From Chrysomallon squamiferum (Eukaryota; Mollusca; Gastropoda; Neomphalida; Peltospiridae): DNA of 64,000 bases. Location: positions 21,394,667 to 21,458,666 of the forward strand of contig CM022667.1 in NCBI GenBank assembly GCA_012295275.1. Reading direction: 5' to 3'. Shown piece by piece: positions 55,401 through 64,000 of the stretch; the first letter of the stretch is position 1, and each line of letters begins with the position of its first letter. A program made the position numbers and the translations under genes. The notes beneath the pieces are model-generated. The model ran no database searches. It saw only the letters and a program-made list of their open reading frames with translations, and was not told where the DNA came from.

Positions 55401-57435
55401 ATATTAAAATATAGTGGAAAGTAAAAATTAAATAAATATAAATATAAAAGAAAAGTCTAATGTGTAAGAAACTTATTAAAATGTTGTTTAGAAACAAGTA
55501 CCAACAACATAATTTCATTATTTATTACTAAGAAAGAAATAATAAGCAGTAAAAAAATTCTTTATACTTCAAAATTATATTTTGTTTTGAGTAACCTAAC
55601 ATCATTAATAACAAAATATGACTGCTACAAAATATTTGAATATCTGAATTTTCGAATTTCATGAATTCAGTTGTGGTGTCATTATGTACATCACAATTTC
55701 ATCCTGATCATAGAAAAATGGTGGCCCAGTCATTTCTTTTATTGTTACACTTCACTGTAATTAAAATTGAAAAAATATAATTAAAAATTAAAAAAATATA
55801 ATAACAAAATAAAAATAAAAGAATAATAAAAACTAAAATATAACTTGAAGTTTGAAGAATATATGTAATCTAAGTCTTCATTAAGGTACATTATAATAAT
55901 GGAAAACCTTTTACAATGGCATTGTAGTTTGACAAATTCTGGAAATTCAAAAAAGGAACAAACTTGAGGCTGGTGTTTCCAACAATCCTTCAATATCCAC
56001 AGTGCATATGCAAAAAAGGGTAAAAAAAACAACAACAAGCCTATGAACATAAGGAATACGATATTTACATAATTTTAATTATTTACTTTACTATTTATTT
56101 AAATTATTACTTTGACTTAAAATATATTCTGCAGTAGAAATATATTCCACAGAATCTCTTCAGGGAACAAAGTGTTATCTATTTTAACAATCATGGAATA
56201 AAACTGAAACTGTAATATAGAATTGACATTTTACAAAATAATTAAGAACTCTGAAGAAGATTAGACATTTTTCAAATGTAAGAATAATGTATTTACACTT
56301 TGTGTTATAATCAGAGAAAAAAGACAAAAGATGTGAAAACCGTTTTTGTTGGAATATTTTTTTTTCATTAAAGTGTGAATGACTAAAGGATCTAAACACA
56401 TAATTATTACATGTATCTTTTAAATAATAAATAGTAAGTATCTGTAATATAAATACTGTATTTGTCAATTTAACTGATTTATTAGCACTGCAAAAGCTTT
56501 GATATTGTGAAGAATAAACTGATGCTATTCAGTCATGGACGAACAATTACACTGATATATAAAAGCAAAATTAAATGTTTAATGCTCAAAAGATGGTTTG
56601 CGTCTGGTAAAAATATATCACTTGAAATTACACATTTAGACTATATGCAATCACAAGTATACTTTAATGATATCTAAAGCAAAGATTAAAATTGTGTCTT
56701 ATCTGAAAATGTTATCATATCATTAACACATTAAGTAATGAAATATATTTTTAGTTTTTGACTCTACCTTTGGTTCCTGTGACTCTGTATAATTAATAAT
56801 TTCTTTTATTAGAACAAGCGCTAATTCAAAATGTTCTGTATCATGATCTGTTACTATTTTATGAATTGCAGCAAGGGTAAGACTAGTATGTGAAAGTCTC
56901 TGTGGAGAACATCTTGTAAGTATTTCTGAAAATAAATAATACAAAATTCATATTTTTAAAATGTAGTGCAAATGGCAACAACATAATGAACATTACTTAA
57001 CATTATTGTTTCTTAAGATCAAGATTATTATGATTAAAAAATCAACTATAACCGAAAATGTTAAAGCAAGCATTGTATTTTACTGAAAAATAATTATTTA
57101 ATTATAATTTTATAACCATTATTTTAAAAACATTTGATGTATGTTACTTATTTTTTTAACCTTAGGAATATAAAAATATGTTTTGCATAAAAAGATATAA
57201 TAAAAACATATGCCATCAAACAATTTGTAACACTACTAATAGTAATACTAATAAGTAATACTAATACTACTAGTAGTAATATTAATAGTAATACTTAGAT
57301 GACTCCAGGTATTTAAATGAAAACAGATTTCTAGATCTGCATCATCTTACCATGTATAATTTCATAGTTTTTGAATTTGCAGGCATGGTAAAAAATCCAT
57401 TCAATAACATTCTCTTCGTTTTCAATTTCATTCAT
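52148..57435 (-). CDS. Unknown nine-exon protein, 244 aa
   Basis: Not recognised. Exons (minus strand): 57435-57351, 56925-56768, 55938-55908, 55220-55142, 54918-54795, 54009-53955, 53147-53089, 52535-52452 and 52207-52148. All have GT/AG borders and all phases agree, giving 735 nt with one stop. The first ATG has an in-frame TAA seven codons upstream. Residues 1-115 look alpha-helical and hydrophobic/charged (ENVIEWIFYHACKFKNYEII, ALVLIKEIINY, QQMLKISIMAQQIMKV). After residue 120 the chain is Ser/Asp/Glu-rich and probably disordered (ISSSSDSGPLTTD, EEIFVASSSDE). It ends NQPTDIFR. No signal peptide or membrane segment is evident. Weak points: the 31-nt exon 3 uses the poor donor GTTTTC, and a 17-nt microexon at 52840-52824 might be used if exon 7 ends four bases later. 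An intron holds a TIR transposon. A short helical-plus-acidic protein of this type often acts in a complex, but the function is unknown. Confidence 0.72.
52318..52413. repeat. (TTTA)n then (TTA)n microsatellite in the last intron
   Basis: About 30 bp of TTTA units pass into about 60 bp of uninterrupted TTA triplets, between the last two exons of the 244-aa gene. Confidence 0.97.
54306..54602. mobile_element. TIR DNA transposon (MITE-like) inside an intron
   Basis: A 297-bp element with terminal inverted repeats: left TACTGGTACCGGATCAATAA then TCCAG, right (reverse-complemented) TACAGGTACCGGACTAGTTA then TCCAG. Both ends start with TA, as for Tc1/mariner-type insertions at TA targets. GGTACC plus an AATCCAG-type core recalls Tigger-like termini. 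No transposase domain is present; the minus-strand frame at 54129-54566 has only fragmentary open sequence. It lies in the intron between exons 5 and 6 of the 244-aa gene. Confidence 0.65.
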
Positions 57436-57680
57436 GGTTAACTTAAATATCCTTTAGAAAAATAATTATATTCAATCTTCTCTAAAAATGTTTATCGTCT
57501 TAACATTTGATATTGCATGATTACCGTCACACTGATTTGTTTCGAGTATAACAGTTACAAGTGATTTTTTTTTAAAAATACATAATTACTATAAATCAGT
57601 GTTACGTGTTTATTTCCACTGTAATTATATTCTCTTCGTATTTGTGAAGAAAATGGTTTGAACGTTACGGTGTTTCTGAG

Positions 57681-57691
57681 TTATCTCCCTT
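57681..57691 (-). promoter_or_regulatory. AAGGGAGATAA element upstream of the 244-aa gene
   Basis: TTATCTCCCTT on the plus strand, 246-256 bp upstream of the ATG at 57435. It is identical over all 11 bases to 48535-48545. I noticed no other copy in the window by eye. Confidence 0.4.
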
Positions 57692-58641
57692 GAGGATATA
57701 GTTTCACAATAGGTTCCCTTTTTTATTAGGTGATTGATTCTATCTATATTTTGACGCGAGTATCCAATTTAAGTAAAAAATAAAAAAAATAAAAAAACTT
57801 TATATATATTTCATATTACCGTATAAATATTTTTTCACTATAATTGTTATAAAAGTGTAATAGTATCCTTTTATGCATTATCTTAGTTTATTGTGATATT
57901 ATAAAGTGTAATATATTTTATTTTACCAAATGAGTTCAATACAAATGAAATTAAATCAAGCCTAATTAATTATTAATTTTTATTCAACATCGACTGAGGT
58001 ATAAAATTATTTCACGATATATATTTGTTTTCATTTAATTAGGTTTTAGCCTTGACATTTTGATTAACAATAATATAAACATAAAAAAATAATAATAATA
58101 AAAATATAAACCACCATTGTATATAGCTTTTGTATGAAGGATACGATGAAAAGTGTAAAATATAGTCACAACTAATCAGTACTTAAAATAAACAGAATTA
58201 GCCCAATGCTGTCATACTGAATTAGATAGTAATATATACTGAACTAAAAAAACAACAACAAAAAACAAAAAAAAAACCACCAATACAATTACAACTTATA
58301 GTTAAGACCAACAATTTGAAAAAGCGTCTATGTATTTCTAATCCAGCAGATTTGGAAATCTAGAAATTTTATAGTTAATAGTCGTATGAAATGTTATGCC
58401 TATTACACTTCAGTCTCTTAAAGGTTTTACCACAGGGCTAAATACAACAGTCGACCAGTCCGCTTTGCATGCGATGTCGTCACGATTCGCTCTAAAATTA
58501 TAAAAGGGCGGCATTCAAATGTTTTGCAACCCTCTAATTTTTAATTTCATTCTTTCTTGCGAACGATCATATGTCATCCAAACTAAAACTGTTAACTTGA
58601 AAGTATAATTAATTTGTTTTGCTCTTCATAGAGGAAAACTC

Positions 58642-58680
58642 AAAAAAAAAAAAAACACACAAAAAAAAAAAAAAAAAAAA
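58642..58680. repeat. Interrupted poly-A tract
   Basis: Two A-runs separated by CACAC in the divergent intergenic region. It could be the tail of an old retrocopy, but no element body is recognised beside it. Confidence 0.7.
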
Positions 58681-59104
58681 CCTCATGGTTGTATTAGAAT
58701 GATGTTGGTGTGTATGCAGAAACAATATTATTATTATTATTAATATTATTATTATTTAAAACCTTTTTCTTAAATCAATAATCAACGCGAATTTTGTTTC
58801 TTGTTAATATTTTTCTATTAAATTTTAAAGTTTATTTCACAAGTTAATTTTACACGATTTCCGTCGATCCATAAATGAAAATTATCTCAGACGACATCAG
58901 TGATCATCTGTCCAAGTAGACTAATGGTATGATCGCACCTGTATGTTATAACACTAGGTCTTTCGATTTCAAATTTTGGTTGTGTAAAAACTATTAGAAC
59001 GTCTAACTTGAAATATTGGCCTGCAACCGAAAATATCGGTGCCTTTAATTTTCCATTTTCAGAAAGTTTCAAAATTTAGTGTGTGTTTCTTTTGTTTTGT
59101 TTCG

Positions 59105-59105
<1 letters not shown>

Positions 59106-59161
<56 letters not shown>

Positions 59162-59178
59162 GCTGTTGTTGTTGTTGT
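59106..59178. repeat. (TTA)n then (TTG)n microsatellite
   Basis: About 18 TTA triplets followed by CTG/TTG triplets. It explains the poly-Ile/poly-Val reading of the plus-strand frame here. Confidence 0.97.
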
Positions 59179-59820
59179 TAAAAGTGTGCAAGTGGTAAAA
59201 GTTTTCTACCGTCTATCTTCTGGAATTTCATGGAAAGCTCCAACACTTTATAGTCGTTTTGGTACTCACATATACATGTTTATCCCTGTTATTATTTTAA
59301 AACAAGTTTTGCTTAAATTAATGACTATAATTAGTCTGAACAATTTTTCTTTCTTTGATATTATTTCTTTGGTAAATAATAAAGTTTATTTTGTTTAAAC
59401 AAAAACAAATGAGTTACGCCTCGTTAGTTAACTGTTTTTGCTTTGTAATGGTTTTTCTAGGCAGAGTAAAATTAGCGATAGTTTGTTACGAAGATAATAA
59501 AAATCGCCTATCATGTCAATACAATTTTTTTTAGAATTCTATTATGTGATAACACGCAATGGTCAAATATATTTATTACTGTTGAATAAAATGCAGTGTC
59601 TGACGAAAAATTTCAGATTCTACGCATATGATATAAATCATTTTAATAATTTCATGTTTATATATTTTTTGCACTAACTACATATTAAACTTACTGAATA
59701 TGTACAAAAACATTTCTTGGCATATTTAATAAGGCATAAGGAATAAAATAAATCACAAATCTTTTGTTTACGGTCAAACCCCATAACTGTTATTAAGTTT
59801 TAGTGGAATGATCATGACAG

Positions 59821-59852
59821 TGCCATCTACAGTGACCTTCTACTTCCGCCAC
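59821..59852 (+). promoter_or_regulatory. Candidate promoter patch of the plus-strand gene
   Basis: A short, relatively GC-rich patch with an ETS-like ACTTCCG (59842-59848), about 205 bp upstream of the ATG at 60054. No TATA box is evident at the right distance. Weak evidence. Confidence 0.22.
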
Positions 59853-60053
59853 CTATTTTTTTTTAATTTTTAATTTTTTTATCAGTTGAAAAATAATTAG
59901 ATTTTAATTAATTAATTAATTTATTTATATTTTAGATTATAATATTAGATGTATATATATTTTAACATGTTCATAAAGTGTAAATCACTTAAATACAGGA
60001 TAGATTTGAAAGTGTAATAAAGATCAGGCTAGATATTTTTAAAATACTGAGAG

Positions 60054-63000
60054 ATGGAATCTTCAAAGAAGCCTGAAATGGGCGAAGGTTGTATATATAT
60101 ATATATATATATTCTTGAAAAACAACAAACGAAAAACAAACGACCCATTTTTATTTAAACGTTTAAATGTCTTTTTTGTCTAACAGAATTTATAATAATT
60201 TTAAAAACATTTTATTAAAAATATTTATTTCACAGTATAAGTTTCCTGTATTGGTTATAGTAATTTGTGATGACTCACTCTGGCCATTGCAAGATGAGGG
60301 AATTGATGACTTGGCATGCAGTTGTTAAATTTGACAAACTGAATTAAACAATTAAAATAATAAATAATAAATAAATAAATAAATAATAGATAGTAATACT
60401 AAATAAATGAATAAAAGTTTACAGGAAAAAATCAAACATATGTCAATGTCAAATTAAATATTACATCCAAAAGGCATATGAAGAAGCATACACAAAAACC
60501 ATGAGAAAAATGCTTGTCACTGCTCAGTACACTGGAAATAGGAAATGTGTTCAGATATGTTATCAATAATTAACTTGTAATGGATACTGACTAGTTAGTA
60601 ACCACAGAAGAAAAAATACTTCATACTTGGATCCTCTGATTTTACCATTGCTATATGTTAACATGTAATGACAAGTTGTAGCCTGATAGTCATTTACAAT
60701 TTTAACAAAAGAGTACCAATCAACAGAAGTTACTTTTTTTAATTTTTCTAATAAAAATATCATTGAAAATGTCTTAAAAAGTGTTTCATGTTTATTAAGT
60801 TAATATCAAATAATTCATGGTTAATTTATACTTATTTATATTACATGAACCTTGGTGATGCAAACATTAAACTCATGAATTATTATACTGACAGTTCATA
60901 AGAAAGGTTTTTCACAAGCTGTCGTGAATCAAATAAAACAAGGATTAACTCAAATTCATTTTGTAGCAAGTTAATTATGTCATGTTAAAATTTAGTTTTT
61001 AAAAGTATTTTTCTAAAACATAGTGTTTGAAAGTGTTTTTCTTTGAATCTTTTATCCTCTGTTTGTCTGCATGTAAGTATGATCATGTGTTCATTTCCTT
61101 AATATTTAACTATGTAAAATTAAATATATTGACTATGATCACTACTAAAGTAACCATTTTTTTTTTTTTTTATCTAAAATTATTTTCAGGTTCTAATACG
61201 TCCAAGAATGCTGCAAATAGCTTTGATTCCATAAACCCACCAGACTTCAGCAAAAAAGATGGGAGGTTTGCATATTTTTTTCATAATTTAAGAATAACAA
61301 TTTTCATTAAAAAAAAAAGTATAATCCAAGAAAATGATTACTGTTGGATCCTTGCAGAATGGTGCATTACAGTAGTTCATATTCCAGCCAGAGCATAATA
61401 TATAGATTATATGTGTGGTGTGTGTGTGTTTCTGATTCTGTTCATGTTTATGTATTCTTGGTGCTGCTTGGCATATTACAAAATGAGTAATCTAACACAA
61501 TAGATTATTTTATTATTAGTTATTTAATAAAAATAATTCATTGTTCTTGAAACTCTGATGGATGATGTATCCATCTAAAATTCTAAAATTGTACTTTACA
61601 AAGGGACTTTTAAAACAAATTGGAAGCAATAACATAATAAATCATGTTCTCTGGATAAAATGTTCATAGTTTTTCTGTGTATTATCTTCATTCATTTGAA
61701 TTCTTCCAGTCAATAAGTAACATTAAAGCACTTTATTTTTGTGGAGAGGCACATACACAATTTAAAATGAAAATGGCTGTGTGGTATATATATAGCTAAT
61801 ATTTGATTATTTCAACAGAATCACTGACTTTGGTTTTACGGATAACATGAAATACTGTGCACCATGTTTAGGAAAGACTATATCTGAAATCCGAAATCAA
61901 AGAATTAAAGAGAGTATTCATTTAACATTTGAGGATATAAAAGACAAAATAAGTGAGGTAAAAACTTCTTTCAGTAACTTTTTATTTTTGTTATTTGTTA
62001 TACTACAAGAACATTTGTCACTGTAATTCTTAAATCCTAATTTATAGTTAATTTTGCCAATATCAACTGAGGGATAAAAATATTACACAATATTTGTTTA
62101 TTTTTATTTGGCATTAGACATAACTTTATGAAATGCATAATATATGTACTTCTAAGACTTTCATAAAATAAAATCAAAGTGACTTGGAATTTTTTACTTT
62201 CTAATTTTAATAATATATATATATATATATGTGTACATATACATAATTCAAATGTAAAAGCAGATAGCAGGCTTATTTTGAATCTATTTTAAAATTAATG
62301 TCTTTTCAGTAAATTTGGGGTGTATTATTTATTCACAGTTGTATGTTTGCATGGCAGCATGTGTGTTTTTGTCATCTCATATTTATTTCATTACTTAAAA
62401 ACTATTTCAGACTTTAGTTTTTATTCAGTCAGAAGAAGAAGTGAAAGTGGAGGAAACAGACTCAGAGGTATGTATATATCATGGTATCACCTAATTATAC
62501 ATAAATCAAAATAACTTAAAACAGGAGCATATATAATAATTAATTTAGTTTTTTATATTTTACTTGTATTCACCCTTTTTCGTAATAATTTCACTATATT
62601 AAGCATAAAGCTGCTGTTTAAAAACTTTTACTATTAAATTACTTCTTTCAGGATGAATTTTTTGAGGAAGATGAGAGACAAAGTGCTTTGAATGATATAT
62701 ATGATTGGATCAAATCTGAGCAAAAAGAATTGGTATATATATTTTAAATTATTTACTTGTGTATCTATTTTTCACTGTGATAAATTGAATAAGTAATGGT
62801 GCTGATAATGGATAATGAAACAGAGCTCGAGACAAAATGCACATCTGTGTATTTTACACATTCAAAGTGGCTAAATACACAGTCATCTAATTTTATTTAT
62901 GGAATATGCAGAAGATTTTATCAGCGAAGTTATTGTCTGAGTATTCTGAATATTCATTTGCTGCATTTCATTAAAAACATTTGTTGTGATGTCCACTGTG

Positions 63001-64000
63001 ATTTGACTTAACATATAGTGAGAGCAGTAAGGCATATTGAATCCAAATGAAGAAAAATATCTGAGCTTACTAAGTAAAAAAATAAAAATATATATATATT
63101 TAAAAAAAAAAAAAATTTATGAAGCCTTGCCAGGTACATTTCAAAATTGGGTGTGAAAATAAATAAATCACAAATTTCACTCAATTAATTTCAAAATTGA
63201 TCTGAAGAGTATCTGAGGCACTGAAAAATGTAAGTTTTAATTATGGATGTTTATGTTGTGCTAATGAAATGTTTCAGTTAACACAGTTACAAACATCATA
63301 GTAATCAGCATGAAAGGAGCACTCATTACAAAGCTTCATTAACTTAGCATGTCAAAACAGTATGGTGTTTTTCTTATTTGTTGATTTGTTGATTAAAAGG
63401 TAAAAGACATGATGAGTATTTCTTGACGTTATTTCACTGATTTGCACAGGAACAGCTTACAAGCAGAGAAAAAGAATTTCAAACTGAATTTGAGGACATA
63501 GCCACTGCTGATGAAGTGATGGAGTAAGTATATTTATATACACAGCACAAAAGAAAATAAATATTTTATATGGCATGTTAACTAATAAGAGAAAGATAAT
63601 AACAGGTGATTTTAAATTTTGAATAGCACCAAGAAATATTTAAATATTTAAACAGTAAATAGGCATAAATATGAGCAATAACCAGCTATGTAATTTAATA
63701 TTAAAGTTCAAAAAAATCTATAATATTCACAACTAGTTTATTCTTTTCAGTTAGTAAGCACTGATAAACATTCAGTTGCTTAAAATGGTTCTTGAATTAT
63801 TCCTTTAACCTATTGATTTCTTTTTTATATAGTTAATGAATGAAAACCTTATTTTATATAACACTGTATTTTTTAATTTATGTTTTTAAATTTGGTTTTG
63901 CCTAAACTATTCTCATAAATGTGTATTAACAAATATTAGTGTGTAGATCAGATATTAGCAAGATTCTGCTAATAATCTTATTGTTTACAGTGAAGCATTA
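60054..64000 (+). CDS. Unknown acidic coiled-coil-like protein, 5' part (157 codons)
   Basis: Not recognised; runs off the right edge. Exons: 60054-60087, 61190-61265, 61819-61957, 62411-62467, 62652-62732, 63450-63523 and 63991 onward. Every border is GT/AG and every phase agrees. The start MESSKKPEMGEGSNTSKNAA has an in-frame TGA two codons upstream. Residues 1-36 are polar and probably disordered. About residues 38-60 (ITDFGFTDNMKYCAPCLGKT) include a CxxC pair. Residues 60-83 look helical. Residues 84-120 are very acidic (SEEEVKVEETDSEDEFFEED). Residues 121-157 (DWIKSEQKELEQLTSREKEF) are charged and helix-prone, consistent with a coiled coil. No signal peptide is seen. Acidic plus coiled-coil character suits a nuclear or cytoskeletal scaffold, but this is inference. 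It is divergent from the 244-aa gene, with about 2.6 kb between start codons. Confidence 0.72.

Larger units (their letters stand above)
57436..60053. other. Divergent intergenic region
   Basis: About 2.6 kb between the starts of two divergently transcribed genes. The part next to the minus-strand gene holds the AAGGGAGATAA element (57681-57691). The middle contains (AAT)/(AAC) patches, a poly-A pair at 58642-58680 and (TTA)n at 59106-59160 followed by (TTG)n to 59178. A CpG-bearing patch lies at about 58450-58510. No other gene was found. Confidence 0.5.

Noticed and set aside
55781-56050. 89-codon minus frame MFIGLLLFFLPFFAYALW
   Set aside because: The frame itself is intronic; only the 31-nt segment 55908-55938 fits the spliced gene, in a different reading frame.

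Overview
This window looks like nuclear DNA from an animal, most likely a mollusc; a cephalopod would fit but is not proven. It is AT-rich and dense in microsatellites and minisatellites. Its genes are broken into short exons with GT/AG introns. The strongest gene is a SEPT7/Peanut-class septin. No bacterial, viral, rRNA, tRNA or CRISPR feature could be supported.

Left part (1 to about 21.6 kb): a gene-poor, repeat-rich stretch. It opens inside a 38-bp minisatellite of about 40 copies, followed by a degenerate TAG-triplet field and a five-copy 65-bp tandem repeat. Long (TC)n, (ACAT)n and (AC)n tracts follow, and a hAT-like MITE sits at the right edge. Two small islands contain TGACGTCA sites: 11.3-11.6 kb, with a minus-strand Ser/Arg-rich ORF, and 16.6-16.8 kb, with a minus-strand exon-like segment and a consensus splice donor. 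They may be pieces of one or two otherwise unseen genes.

Middle part (26.4-43.6 kb, minus strand): a complete septin gene. Thirteen coding exons join in phase to give 590 aa. A phase-0 exon at 39.12-39.20 kb can act as a 26-residue cassette or as an alternative start giving 488 aa. A TATA box lies upstream of each start (43.6 and 40.3 kb). The poly(A) region at 26.37 kb has tandem AATAAA and a GT-rich downstream element. Further 5' on the same strand are an exon-like segment (46.2 kb) and an NRF1-like promoter with a 66-codon ORF (48.3-48.5 kb). These could be distal septin 5' exons or a separate small gene.

Right part (48.5-64 kb): DNA-transposon relics (Tigger/pogo-like at 49.6-50.2 kb, a TIR element at 54.3-54.6 kb inside an intron) and two divergently transcribed genes I do not recognise. 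Gene 2 (minus, 57.4 to 52.1 kb) has nine exons and encodes 244 aa. Gene 3 (plus, from 60.05 kb) has seven visible exons and runs off the right edge after 157 codons. Both were assembled from phase-compatible splice sites. The 11-mer AAGGGAGATAA occurs upstream of both minus-strand 5' ends at 48.5 and 57.7 kb and is a candidate shared promoter element.
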